A stretch of DNA of 64,000 nucleotides from Morella rubra (taxonomy: Eukaryota > Streptophyta > Magnoliopsida > Fagales > Myricaceae). This document shows positions 49,076-61,267 of the stretch, piece by piece. The notes below the pieces were generated by a model. The model did not search any database. It saw only the letters and a list, made by a program, of their open reading frames with translations, and was not told where the DNA came from. The DNA is taken from NCBI GenBank assembly GCA_003952965.2, contig CM025850.1:11831894-11895893 (forward strand). Direction: 5' to 3'. The stretch's first letter is position 1. Every line of letters starts with the position of its first letter. The translations under genes were made by a program, and so were the position numbers.

Positions 49076-50622
49076 GGCCGATCGTCTGGTATGAAAAGCA
49101 TGGGAAGATCCCCATACGTTTGTGTGAACTGTTTGTGCGAAAACGATGCATCTACGCTCTGCCCGAGAAAATTGAACTTTCACTTTAATGGCAAAGTTAA
49201 AGGAAACCATGAAACCTCGAGATAAGGACAAAAAAAATAAAGGAGAAAGGAAAACCGAAACCTTGACGCAATGGGCGTTGGAATATTAATTAAGAAAATG
49301 TGTTGCACTTTTACTTTGTATCGATTGAGAACAAATTTAACTCAGCAAACAAATCGCACTATTCGGTTTAAGAGGACATGACAAGTGCATGACATTTGAA
49401 CTGGCTCCACCAATTAATATTATTTAAGTTAAGGGTTTTTTTAATTGGGTATACATTACGTGTATCTTAATTAAAATTAAAATTTTTACAATCCTTTCGT
49501 CTCATATAAATTAATTATTAGGCTAAAGACCTTAAAAAATTTAGTTAAAGACTTATTTATAACGATAAGATCTAAATTTATCCCCAGTTACAACAAAAGT
49601 TCATTATTTTCATAATTAAGTTTTCCTTTAAAACTGACATAATAAAAAACAATGAAAGATGGGAAAGAAAACAAACTCGTGTACGCATGGTTACCTAATC
49701 TCTCGTGATGCATAACGATGAAAAAGCTTGGATAGCTGAGCTTTAGGCCAAAAAGATACAAATAGTAGGCAGCTTGGGAGGATGAGTTCTGGTACATTAG
49801 AACAATGAGTTAAAAAGTCTTGTTAGGTACGATATTGCGGACTCATATCCACTGTTTTTTAGTTACTGACTTTTTTATGAGGGTGGAAACAAAGATTAGG
49901 CTAACTATGACCTGATTGGATTTAATCAGGAGGGCCTGATCTGCATTCTTTATGCTTGTCAAGAGGTCTCTTTTGTTGGGTATCCAGACAATTACTAAGA
50001 GATCACAATGATTGCACTACAACGAGGAGCATCTCTAATTGCTCCTTTAACCTTTCCTGTACGAAAACTTAATGAAAAATAAAAAGATCGACGGTAGGAG
50101 GCATAGAAATGGGACTCTAATTAGGTAGCTGAAAAAGAGTAATCTAATAGTAATCAAATAACAATTATATGTCACAGGCATAGCTTCTCAAATCTTCTCC
50201 GTCTTTGACCCAACCAGCTCATCTTCGTGACACAACTTCGAGAAGGCAGTAACAGTTATTCATCATTATCACCGTATATTATTGTAAACTTTTCACGACA
50301 GAGTGAATATGTCCCATAAACAGCACATATCGAAGTTCATCAAGATTTGACTGCCGAATGATGATCTAGAGTCCTCTACTTCCCTCTGGTAGTTCAACAT
50401 AATGATGAATGGCCCGTGAAGAACCACGTAAAAAGGCCCTCAATTTGTAGCACAAAAATAATAATACAAAAAACTCATACGCAATCAACATTATATAATA
50501 CGGAAATGAATAACCATTGCTTCCAACTCTCAGAGCACTAAAAAGAAAGTGTCTTTTTTAATGGCAGATAATTGATCAGGTCTTAGCCATAGAATGATAG
50601 AAAAAAGCCAAAGGAACACACA
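49076..50622. other. Intergenic, part of the left palindrome arm
   Basis: AT-rich, no supported gene. From about 49880 to 50622 it is the near-exact reverse complement of 60510-61267. Below 49880 the mirror sequence is garbled. Confidence 0.5.
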
Positions 50623-51141
50623 TCAATAATGGTAGACATAGACATTATACTCCACAACGGCATCCCCGCTTCCGAGATCAAACGTGTGAGTGCTGGCATG
50701 AGCATATCCGCGTGCGAACCGGAATAGCCCGCTACCACCAACAATTGGTAACTCCCTTACGGCCGAAAACACAGAGTTACGCCCCAACACACTGAGGCTA
50801 CTGCCATTATACTTACCTTCCATGAAAACAAAGTTCAACACCATCAACAAGCCCACTTCAGTTTGCGAAGCAGATGCATAAATTCCCTGCGCTCTCCCCA
50901 CGAGTTTGGAGCTCAGCTCGGGCCGTACGGTCAAGGGGTCGTCGATCATCACCACGGCACCAAAACCCGTCAACGACGTGTTCGTCATGAGAGCCTCGGC
51001 AACTCTGACAGCCGTAGGGTTCCGCCCGCTGACAATGTCGTGGAAGTAGAAGTGAAGGTGGCTTATATTCTCTTGCTCGAGTCCAAAGTTTGCAGAATAT
51101 GTCCTGAGAACTGTTCTGCCGAGAAAGATTATGAGAAGCAA
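50623..51141 (-). pseudogene. Dirigent gene image, N terminus scrambled (mirror of 59922-60509)
   Basis: From FYFHDIVSGRNPTAVRVA to the end VEYNVYVYHY it is nearly identical to the gene at 59922-60509, including silent positions. Upstream of about 51060 the signal-peptide region is replaced by frame-shifted, error-like sequence that still aligns loosely with the intact copy. The 172-codon frame starting at 51141 has no signal peptide. Because it lies in the left arm of the palindrome, it is most likely a second reading of the same gene and not a separate locus. Confidence 0.75.
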
Positions 51142-51254
51142 ATGGTGGAATACGAGGAAAGACAGAATATGAGATTTTTGAGATTTTGGCCATGGCGAGA
51201 TGAGATGCTAGAGCTCACTCTGTTCCTAAATGGCTCTGTGTTCCTGCTACCTTG

Positions 51255-51560
51255 AGCTTTTTTTTCTTTTAAGTATCTTTATATATATGAGGTGCGCCAA
51301 AGGCTTTACTTTTATTCTCATAGCCTCATAGGAGTCTTCGCTGAAGGAAGCCCTCGATGATCATACAAGGATGTACGTTTACATAGGTCCGATATCAGTA
51401 TCATTTCGAATTTCTACGACACATCACTTACATTTGAGACGGAATATAGCCAACCGAATCAAAATATTTAGCAGACATTTTGTGCTTGAATCTCATTTTT
51501 CAATTTTTGTAGATACTTTGATCATCTTTATTAGATTGGAAGCCCCAAACTTATAAAGAT
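51255..51560. other. Moderately degraded mirror of the dirigent promoter
   Basis: Aligns in reverse with 59560-59860 with many small differences (for example the CCTCATAGGAGT and GGAAGCCC blocks). No separate gene. Confidence 0.55.
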
Positions 51561-53224
51561 TAACCAAAGTGCTCAATTGCCTGAATTCTTTACATTCAGC
51601 TTGCAATTGGGAACGTGTCTGGCATGCAGGCTACGCGACTTTAACTCAACTCCTATCCACTCCACTATTCTCGATACAATGTTATCGCTAATCTCTCTCC
51701 TCCCTGCCTTCCGTCTACAACTATCAATCACTCTATATATCGCCTCTCTAGTACCTCTACTATTTGCATCATCGACTCACATATTTCCATACTCCTAGAT
51801 ATCACCACTCCATGCACATGTCCTTACGCTACGTCTATCTCAGCTAGTCGCAATCACCTCTCTCATCCTCTATTACCACTCGCACCTCACATCTCCACCC
51901 GAATCTCACCCTCATACATTTTCTATACTTCTACACTCATTCTCAGCACAACGGACTATTACTGAACTATAGCTCTCACTCAGTTTCACGTCACATCCGT
52001 CATGTCTATAATAGAATAAGTCACTATGCGTCACTATCCTTAATCCTATAGTGCACGACATAGACTTTCTCTTAGCTCAATCTAACATAAATCTCATCTC
52101 TATTTTATAGCTATCGTATCCAGCAACATCTGCAATAGTGGTTCCCGTACTAGTTTATTTGGTAAACGGGTTCTCTGGCCTCATAGATTCATCCATCACA
52201 CTCTACCTATCACAAAAGTCGCTCGTCATAGTGTCATAGTATCTCCCCATCCACGCTTACACACTTCATCATCAAAGTCGTCTCAATTATCTCTCTAACC
52301 ACTCACGTAGCCTTTTCTCAAAGTAAAAGTATTCCATAAATAATCGACTCTGGGCGGTGAAGAGTTCGGAGTCCACAGAGGTATTTGTTTTTTTCTAGCG
52401 TCCATAGTCGACCGTTCGTCCTTATACCTATCTGAATCAATAATATCAATATCTATCAACTGTTCAACTTATTAAATAGTTCATGTCACTCACTCCATCT
52501 CAGCAATCATTATCATACTATCATCACAACTGTACCATGCTATCTTATCTCACAAATGCGATGTGTTCCTTTAGCTTACCTTCCTACATTCAATATCTCA
52601 CTCTAATCTGCATCACAAGGACTCAGCTAGCATACACATTCTACATTATAATTGATCCTTATACACTTATTAACCCCCATATCTATACTTCACTTACCTA
52701 CTCTAATATTCCCGTATCTACTACTCTCATGCTTCTACACCGATCCTGATGATCCTATCTCATTATCTATCGTACGCTACATATCTATCTACCTCAATCG
52801 TAAACCTAACTCAGATGCACTTAACCACCTACCTCCTGCACTTATGACGATTTCACACACCTATCATGTCACACTATTGTACATACACTAACACACACCT
52901 CCACATTATCACTACACCTATCTGCCTGCCACGTAATATATATGTACAAAATATCCACATAAAGTACATCATGTAATCATAATAACCTTCTAAACTTATA
53001 CTCTTAATCTTAATAATCTAGTACTCACTCACCACATTATCTACCACACAATCCACCAATCACCACTCTCACTTCTATACAAACTTAATCCTAATTGCAT
53101 CCAGATCTGATTCATACACATCCTTAAATCCCAACTTCGTATACTATCGCTCTAATTCCGCACGACAGCGAATCTATATAATCTCAGACTAGCGAACATC
53201 GATCGTAGACTACTATCATGCCCC
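51561..53224. other. Garbled, G-poor stretch in the left arm
   Basis: Reads as A/C/T-rich sequence with few G. Recognisable islands (for example GAGTCCACAGAGG near 52369) match the reverse of 58720-59500 in order, but most of the text between is not alignable. Open frames here are products of low stop frequency and are not genes. Confidence 0.7.
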
Positions 53225-53432
53225 TAATGGTTTCAATAACGTCCAATTCGATCCGGTCAATTGGAAATTTAGAAGTATGTGGCTATAAAGGTTGAGAATA
53301 GGGTTGATCAAGGTCCCCACTGCTACGGATTGTCTACAGTCCAAGTCTTTGACAAGATTTGCTGACTATGCTTTTTCCCTTTCAGCGTTATTATCACTCT
53401 CTTGTTGGTATGTAATTCGAATATTACAAATC
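53225..53432. repeat. Clean mirror island
   Basis: About 208 bp that match the reverse complement of 58510-58720 almost perfectly, between two garbled stretches. Confidence 0.85.
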
Positions 53433-54766
53433 ATCTCACACTAACGCAAACCCTCATCCCTCTCTCAATTATTATCCTATATCAATTATCGCACCTATAT
53501 CTCAATCCTAAATTCACCTTACGCCGATTACCTATCTTCCAATATCCTAATTCATACACCCCCATTATACAATTACATACCAAATCCCTTATACTTCTAC
53601 AACGGCAATCCGACACTATCTGAAACTCTTATTCTTACTTCCTCAATCGCAATTAACCCATAACAAAACTCAAAAACAAACACAAATCTACAATTTCGCC
53701 TTGATCCCCTCATACCTAACTTCTATATCCACACAGAACATCCTACTACTATACTACCATTCTCAATCAATACCCTACATTCGCAATTCACAGTAGTGTC
53801 TTCTTTCCAACATAATCGATCAATCTATCCATTTTCATAAATTCTTCATCTAACTTTTCACTTATCCTACCTCATCTCTCATATCTATATTACTCATAAA
53901 CTACTCCTAAGCACCAACTCCTTATCCTACTAATACGTCATACTCTCTAACTATTATACCAAATCAACTATCTAATATGTATATAACTCTACTCTGAATA
54001 CTACATATTCACTTATGTACTATAAATATCTTCTAAAAGCACTGCATTACCTATATCCATATCCTCCCTACCACTTCTTTTTATATCACACTCATGATAC
54101 TATCTCACTAATGCTCCTCCCATTTTGGAGACCTCACCCCAAATCCTCTTCCAGCAAGCCTGTCCCTGACTTGGTCAGCATCCATCCAATCTGCATGACT
54201 CGCCTGCACCCTTCGATGCAGTCAATTGCTTCCTAAACTCACAATTTCCCTCTTATCCATCATCTCTCGTCTTCTCATCCTATCTACACTAATTATCTCA
54301 TCCAGTTCTCTCCGTCTTCACCCTATAATATCATCTAACGTACTATCCTCCTATTCTCATATACAAACATTACCTCTCATGTAATCTCACTGTTATATAC
54401 TAAATATTAAATGGCTACCATTACTATCTTATTCATCACACACCTTCCTTAACTCATATTATCCCTCTAGATACAGTACTATATCTACTCTACCTTCTGT
54501 CTTCTCTACTATACTATCATCTCTCCTCTATCACCTCTTACTTACATCTACAATCACTCTTCTACTCACTCTTCTCTTCTCATCCTACTACATCCTTTCC
54601 TACTACAAGCTTTGCCTCTCCCTAAACTATCTACATCCTCTACCACTCGATTATTACATTTCTCCATATCTAACTATCTTCATGGCCTCTTACCACACTC
54701 ACTATCATTCATTATATCTTTTTATTCTTCCCTGAATCCTACCCATCGTCTCACTGACAAACATTC
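53433..54766. other. Garbled, G-poor stretch in the left arm
   Basis: The block 54541-54600 contains no G at all. Scattered matches to the reverse of 58010-58500 remain (near 54130-54230). Its position just before a primer-binding site suggests it replaces a retroelement LTR. No genes. Confidence 0.7.
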
Positions 54767-54769
54767 TCA

Positions 54770-54781
54770 TAGTATCAGAGC
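54770..54781 (+). promoter_or_regulatory. Primer-binding site of the second Copia fragment
   Basis: TAGTATCAGAGC, one mismatch from the tRNA-Met complement TGGTATCAGAGC, 31 bp before the gag ATG at 54812. Confidence 0.65.
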
Positions 54782-54811
54782 ACTGCTTGGATTAACTTCC
54801 CACCGATCCTT

Positions 54812-56260
54812 ATGGCCTCCGACACCTCTTCCTTGTCTTTCAACACCATGATCCACATGGTTACCGTCAAACTTTCTTCTACCAACTATCTTCTTTGTAA
54901 AAGTCAACTTCTTCCTCTTCTTGAGTGTCAAGAGCTCCTATGTTACGTTGATGGCTCTCTCGCCATGCCCCCTTCCACAGTAACCAAGGATTCTGTGTCT
55001 ACCCCCAACCCCAAATACCTGGAATGGAAACTTCAGGATAAGCGTTTGCTTAGTCTCCTTCTCTCTTCTCTTACCGAAGAGGCCTTAAAGGAAGTCATTG
55101 GACTCGACACTTCTCGCGATGTCTGGCTTGTGCTCGAAAATACGTTCAGTCATCGTTCCAAAGCCCGTGAGCTTCGTCTCAAGGATGGCTTACAGCTCAT
55201 GAAGCGTGGCACTCGTAGTGTCACCGAATATTCACGAGCTTTCAAAGCTCTTTGTGATCAACTCAGCGCCATGGGGCGTCCTGTCGACGATACGGATAAA
55301 GTCCACTGGCTCCTCTGAGGTTTAGGCACTGATTTCTCCAGTTTCTCCACTGCTTACACATTTTGAGCCCAAAGGTTTCAAATCCGCGGCCAAAAATCCC
55401 GCTTGGCTTGCCGCCATGGATGAAGAGGTTCATGCCCTTCGCACCAATCACACCTGGGATCTTGTTCCCCGGCCAGCGAACGTCAATATTGTGGGCTCCA
55501 AATGGGTGTTTCGCACCAAGTATCTCTTTGACGGGTCCATTGATCGTCTTAAGGCCCGTCTCGTTGCAAAAGGCTACATTCAGCTTCCGGGACTTGATTA
55601 CACAGACACCTTTAGTCCTGTTGTCAAGGCCTCCACCATCCGTGTTGTACTCTCTCTTGCCGTTAGCAATAAGTGGCCCCTTCATCAACTTGATGTCAAG
55701 AGTGCTTTTCTCAACGGCATTCTTCACAAGCATGTTTACATGGAGCAACCCCTGGGTTATGTTGATCCTCGTTTCCCTCATCATGTTTGCAATCTCAAAA
55801 AGGCACTTTATGGCCTGAAGCAAGCCCCCGTGCCTGGTTTCAACGGTTCAGCACCTTTCTCTTGCGTCTTGGATTTTCTTGCAGCCGTGCCGACACTTCG
55901 CTCTTTGTCTACAGCCGCAAGCATGATCTTATTTATCTGTTTTTCAATGTGGACGATATCATTGTCACCGGCAACAATCCCTCTCTTCTTCATCAGTTTA
56001 TACTCCAACTTCACTCAGAATTTGCCACAAAGGACTTGGGCTCTCTCAACTACTTCCTTGGTCTTGAGGTTACCCCCACTGATAATGGTTTTTTCTCAGT
56101 CAAACCAAGTATGCTCGGGACATTCTTGCTCGGGCCCAACTTCTCGACAGTAAGCCGATTGAAACTCCCATGGTTGTCTCTCAGCATTTGTCCTTAGAAG
56201 GGGTCCCCTTTTCTGATCCCACTGCTTTACCGCTCGCTCGTGGGCTTTGTCAATACTTAC
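54812..56260 (+). pseudogene. Second Copia fragment: gag joined to reverse transcriptase, protease and integrase missing
   Basis: An open gag frame (54812-55318; MASDTSSLSFNTM start, UBN2-type core with LEWKLQDKRLLSLLLSSL and YSRAFKALCDQL) stops at 55318. About 60 bp later the RT begins ([58 protein letters not shown]). The part with DDIIVTGNN and LGLEV lies in a shifted frame from about 55830. The CCHC knuckle, protease and integrase are absent, so this is an internally deleted, non-autonomous copy. Its mirror image lies at 57735-56510. Confidence 0.85.
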
Positions 56261-56509
56261 CATCACTCGCCTAATATGCCATCCTGAACATCTGTTCATC
56301 TATTTTTGCATTCTCCCACCACTGATCATTTCAAGCAATCAAGAGGATTTTCCGCATTCAAGAGCTCCTTGGACTTCGGCTTGGTTTTACCTTCATCTCC
56401 TCATCCAGTCTTGGCCTTCTCTGATGCCGATTGCCTTGTCTAAACATCACTTCAGTGTTAGCAGCAAAAAAACTAAGCTACAGATCCACGCCACTAGGAG
56501 CCAAAATCC
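56261..56509 (+). other. Loop of the palindrome, with RNaseH remnant
   Basis: About 250 bp not repeated in inverse. AATCAAGAGGATTTTCCGCAT and the SDADW-like region near 56420 read as degraded Copia RNaseH in + orientation. The turning point of the hairpin lies near 56390. Confidence 0.6.
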
Positions 56510-57735
56510 TAGTGCGCTGATTCACCAATATTGCAAACACCACGACGCAGAGCGGTAAAGATGATCAAAAAGGGCACCCCTCTAAGACACAATGCCTGAG
56601 AGACAACCATGGGAGTTTCAATCGGCTTACTGTCGAGAAGTTGGGCCCGAGCAAGAATGTCCCGAGCATACTTGGTTTGACTGAGAAAAAACCATTATCA
56701 GTGGGGGTAACCTCAAGACCAAGGAAGTAGTTGAGAGAGCCCAAGTCCTTTGTGGCAAATTCTGAGTGAAGTTGGAGTATAAACTGATGAAGAAGAGAGG
56801 GATTGTTGCCGGTGACAATGATATCCGTCCACATTGAAAAAAAGATAAATAAGATCATGCTTGCGGCTGTAGACAAAGAGCGAAGTGTCGGCACGGCTGC
56901 AAGAAAATCCAAGACGCAAGAGAAAGGTGCTGAACCGTTGAAACCAGACGGCCGGGGGCTTGCTTCAGGCCATAAAGTGCCTTTTTGAGATTGCAAACAT
57001 GATGAGGGAAACGAGGATCAACATAACCCAGGGGTTGCTCCATGTAAACATGCTTGTGAAGAATGCCGTTGAGAAAAGCACTCTTGACATCAAGTTGATG
57101 AAGGGGCCACTTATTGCTAACGGCAAGAGAGAGTACAACACGGATGGTGGAGGCCTTGACAACAGGACTAAAGGTGTCTGTGTAATCAAGTCCCGGAAGC
57201 TGAATGTAGCCTTTTGCAACGAGACGGGCCTTAAGACGATCAATGGACCCGTCAAAGACACTTGGTGCGAAACACCCATTTGGAGCCCACAATATTGACG
57301 TTCGCTGGCCGGGGAACAAGATCCCAGGTGTGATTGGTGCGAAGGGCATGAACCTCTTCATCCATGGCGGCAAGCCAAGCGGGATTTTTGGCCGCGGATT
57401 TGAAACCTTTGGGCTCAAAATGTGTAAGCAGTGGAGAAACTGGAGAAATCAGTGCCTAAACCTCAGAGGAGCCAGTGGACTTTATCCGTATCGTCGACAG
57501 GACGCCCCATGGCGCTGAGTTGATCACAAAGAGCTTTGAAAGCTCGTGAATATTCGGTGACACTACGAGTGCCACGCTTCATGAGCTGTAAGCCATCCTT
57601 GAGACGAAGCTCACGGGCTTTGGAACGATGACTGAACGTATTTTCGAGCACAAGCCAGACATCGCGAGAAGTGTCGAGTCCAATGACTTCCTTTAAGGCC
57701 TCTTCGGTAAGAGAAGAGAGAAGGAGACTAAGCAA
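56510..57735 (-). pseudogene. Mirror image of the second Copia fragment
   Basis: Same gag-RT join as in the left arm (57463 pairs with 55318), with small differences: an insertion and frame change near 57250-57280, and loss of the clean gag start beyond 57737. Probably the same locus read on the other strand. Confidence 0.8.
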
Positions 57736-57736
57736 A

Positions 57737-59820
57737 CGCTTATCCTAATCCATTCCATATCTGGTTGGTAGACAACAGAATCCTGTTACTTGGAAGCGGT
57801 CCATATCGCCCGAGAGACGCATCAACGTAACAGAGATGCTCCTGACACTCAAGAAGCAGAAGAAGTGTGACATTTCCATAAAGAAATAATTGTAGACAAG
57901 AAAGTTTGACGAACCACTGTGGATCATGGTTTGAAAGACAACAAGATGGTTGCGGACATTAAGAATCTTGGTGGGAAGTTAATCCAAGCATTGCTTGATA
58001 CTATGAGAATTTCTGAACTTACCACACATATTGTAGTAAGAGTTTTCCATTATAGTTACAACTATCTGTTTTTATAAGGAAATACATCAACCGTAATTAA
58101 TATTGAAAAGCGAAAAAAATACTATCACCAAAAACTAAGAAGCCAAACTCCCGCAATCAAGGTCAGCCAGTATCATGGAGGATCTGAATAAAACAGGACA
58201 GCCTGAATGCTGGAGAAGTATTGCGTGTGATCTCAAAACAATCAACAGCCCACATCCTGCCTAGCGTAAATTGAATCAGGAAAGATCGCAGTTAGCACGA
58301 CTTATTCATACATCCGGTCTTCCATTTTTAGTAGCAGTACTCCTCAGGTTCTTTTTTAACAAGGATACTCTCGCCAGCTCGTGCTTTAGATTGTTTTGAG
58401 TATTCTTGTTGTATTGCGATAGAACCATAAAGATCCAGACGTTGCCCTTTATGGGGGTGTATGTACGTACGTATATTAGAGCTACTTGGTACGTAAGATA
58501 CGAGGTTTAACTTTGTAATATTCGAATTACATACCAACAAGAGAGTGATAATAACGCTGAAAGGGAAAAAGCATAGTCAGCAAATCTTGTCAAAGACTTG
58601 GACTGTAGACAATCCGTAGCAGTGGGGACCTTGATCAACCCTATTCTCAACCTTTATAGCCACATACTTCTAAATTTCCAATTGACCGGATCGAATTGGA
58701 CGTTATTGAAACCATTAGGGCCTGTCCACACCTTCCCTTAACTTTCTGCTTCCTCGTGACCCCTTCTGTCCATCTTTATTCGCAATTGGATGGTCCCAAT
58801 TAGCTCACTAATTAATTAATATTTCTCCTTCTTTTTCTGCCCGAGCTTTTTCTTTCTGACCCACTATAATTTTTTCTAAGTGGGTACGTTAATCTTTCAC
58901 TTAGGAATCATATATAATATAATCTTGACATCCAATATATAATATTATAAGATTTCTCCTTCTTTGATCGAGAGTTTGAAAGACTTATAAAATCTGCCTT
59001 TCCATCAGATTTCCAGATTTCAAACATGAATTTATATTTATTATATATACCCGCTATGGACGCTAAAGAAAAAAACAAATACCCTCTGTGGACTCCGAAC
59101 CCCCTCTCCACGCCCAAAGAGTCGATAATTCTTGGAATCTTTTACTTTTGAGAAAGGTACGTAAATTGCCTTTGAGTGAATAGCACTGCTGGAACATGAC
59201 TTCCGCGCTTTGACGGTAAAGGGTCTTCAACCCTTCCAAAATAACTAGTGACCACATATTCCAAAAGAAAATCCAAAGACTTGGAAATAACATTAAGTAG
59301 TAATCTTCTTTTTCCAGGGCTGACAACTGTGTCAAACTCGAAGCTTCTGGCGTGTCAAGCGAGTCATACTAAACTGCAGAATTTGGTGAATCACAATCTG
59401 TCGGGTCTAGAAATAATCAGGGTCGAATCGATATCGAAATATGATCGAACGGTTAACAGCTAGCCGCACCTCCAGAAACGTTGCACCATCTGCAAGCTGA
59501 ATGTAAAGAAATTCAGGCACATCTGAGCTTTGTTAAATGCATTTAACAAGATTTGGGGCTTCCCACTCTAAAAGATGATACAATATCCCTACCAAAAATG
59601 AAAAAATGAGATTCAACCACAAAATTCTGCTAAAATTTTGATTCGTTGGCTACCATAATTCCCACGTCTTCAAATGTAAGTGGAGTGTACGTAAGAACTC
59701 TCCAAATGACCACGATTCGGCGACCTATGTAAAACGTCAGCATGACTTGTATGTCATCGAGGGCTCCTTCAGCGAAAGCACTCCTATGAGGCTATGAGAA
59801 AAAGTAACGCCTTTGGCACC
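57737..59820. other. Right-arm spacer: garbled gag start, then retroelement flank and dirigent promoter
   Basis: 57737-58010 is a garbled version of the gag start. From there to 59820 the sequence looks normal and AT-rich. The + open frame 59248-59463 has no domain. No gene is supported. Confidence 0.5.
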
Positions 59821-59821
59821 T

Positions 59822-59831
59822 CATATATATG
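59822..59831 (+). promoter_or_regulatory. TATA box of the dirigent gene at 59922
   Basis: CATATATATG, about 90-100 bp before the ATG, the same spacing as in copy 3. Confidence 0.6.
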
Positions 59832-59921
59832 AAGATAGCTAGAAACAAGCTCAAAGGTAGCTAGGAAAACACTAGAGCCCATTCGGAACAGAGTGAGCTC
59901 TAGCATTCTCAATTCTCCGCC

Positions 59922-60509
59922 ATGGCCAAAATCCTCAAAAATCTCATTCCCTTCTTCCTCGTACTCTCCACCATTTGCTCCCTCCCTACACTTTCCTCGG
60001 CCAAAAAGAACCACGGCTTCTCAAGGACCATATCTCCTGCTAAACTTGGACTCGAGCAAGAGAAACTAAGCCACCTTCACTTCTACTTCCACGACATTGT
60101 CAGCGGGCGGAACCCTACGGCTGTCAGAGTTGCCGACGCTCTCATGACGAACACGTCGTTGACGGGTTTTGGTGCCGTGGTGATGATCGACGACCCCTTG
60201 ACCGTACGGCCCGAGCTGAGCTCCAAACTCGTGGGGAGAGCGCAGGGAATTTATGCATCTGCTTCGCAAACTGAAGTGGGCTTGTTGATGGTGTTGAACT
60301 TTGTTTTCATGGAAGGTAAGTATAATGGCAGTAGCCTCAGTGTGTTGGGGCGTAACTCTGTGTTTTCGGCCGTAAGGGAGTTACCAATTGTTGGTGGTAG
60401 CGGGCTATTCCGGTTCGCACGCGGATATGCTCATGCCAGCACTCACACGTTTGATCTCGGAAGCGGGGATGCCGTTGTGGAGTATAATGTCTATGTCTAC
60501 CATTATTGA
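59922..60509 (+). CDS. Dirigent protein (DIR22-like), intact copy
   Basis: 195 residues, intronless. A signal peptide at 1-27 (LIPFFLVLSTICSLPTLSSA) predicts secretion. The dirigent beta-barrel follows: HLHFYFHDIVSG (51-62), MIDDPLT (88-94), VGRAQGIYASASQ (104-116), YNGSSLS (124-130), GRN (133-135), RELPIVGGSGLFRFARGYA (142-160) and end VEYNVYVYHY. Possible N-glycosylation sites are N77 (NTS) and N125 (NGS). Members guide stereoselective coupling of monolignol-type radicals beside laccases or peroxidases; the substrate of this one is unknown. It diverges from copies 1-3 in the signal peptide and in SGRNPTAVRV. The ATG follows a TATA box at normal spacing. It sits in the right palindrome arm, so its orientation relative to copies 1-3 is not reliable. 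Confidence 0.93.
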   Translation: MAKILKNLIPFFLVLSTICSLPTLSSAKKNHGFSRTISPAKLGLEQEKLSHLHFYFHDIVSGRNPTAVRVADALMTNTSLTGFGAVVMIDDPLTVRPELSSKLVGRAQGIYASASQTEVGLLMVLNFVFMEGKYNGSSLSVLGRNSVFSAVRELPIVGGSGLFRFARGYAHASTHTFDLGSGDAVVEYNVYVYHY

Positions 60510-61267
60510 TGTGTGTTCCTTTGGCTTTTTTCTATCATTCTATGGCTAAGACCTGATCAATTATCTGCCATTAAAAAAGACACTTTCTTTTTAGTGCTCT
60601 GAGAGTTGGAAGCAATGGTTATTCATTTCCGTATTATATAATGTTGATTGCGTATGAGTTTTTTGTATTATTATTTTTGTGCTACAAATTGAGGGCCTTT
60701 TTACGTGGTTCTTCACTGGCCATTCATCATTATGTTGAACTACCAGAGGGAAGTAGAGGACTCTAGATCATCATTCGGCAGTCAAATCTTGATGAACTTC
60801 GATATGTGCTGCTTATGGGACATATTCACTCTGTCGTGAAAAGTTTACAATAATATACGGTGATAATGATGAATAACTGTTACTGCCTTCTCGAAGTTGT
60901 GTCACGAAGATGAGCTGGTTGGGTCAAAGACGGAGAAGATTTGAGAAGCTATGCCTGTGACATATAATTGTTATTTGATTACTATTAGATTACTCTTTTT
61001 CAGCTACCTAATTAGAGTCCCATTTCTATGCCTCCTACCGTCGATCTTTTTATTTTTCATTAAGTTTTCGTACAGGAAAGGTTAAAGGAGCAATTAGAGA
61101 TGCTCCTCGTTGTAGTGCAATCATTGTGATCTCTTAGTAATTGTCTGGATACCCAACAAAAGAGACCTCTTGACAAGCATAAAGAATGCAGATCAGGCCC
61201 TCCTGATTAAATCCAATCAGGTCATAGTTAGCCTAATCTTTGTTTCCACCCTCATAAAAAATCTCAG
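60510..61267. other. 3' flank of the dirigent gene
   Basis: Clean sequence, near-exact reverse complement of 49880-50622. No gene. Confidence 0.6.

Larger units (their letters stand above)
47400..56260 (+). repeat. Left arm of a giant inverted repeat (probable assembly hairpin)
   Basis: Reverse complement of about 56510-63590. Anchors: dirigent frame 50623-51050 with 60509-60080, the island 53225-53432 with 58720-58510, and the retroelement 54800-56200 with 57735-56565. Noisy image pairs at the outer end are 47400-48000 with 63590-63040. Arm lengths differ because garbled stretches in the left arm are longer than their clean partners. Confidence 0.85.

Noticed and set aside
50623-51141. An independent fifth dirigent gene
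   Set aside because: Non-coding flanks and silent sites match the copy at 59922 in mirror order, so a second reading of one locus is more likely than a duplicate.
51577-54851. Many + strand frames of 60-90 codons
   Set aside because: They arise because the garbled, G-poor text has few TAG and TGA stops; predicted products are low-complexity.
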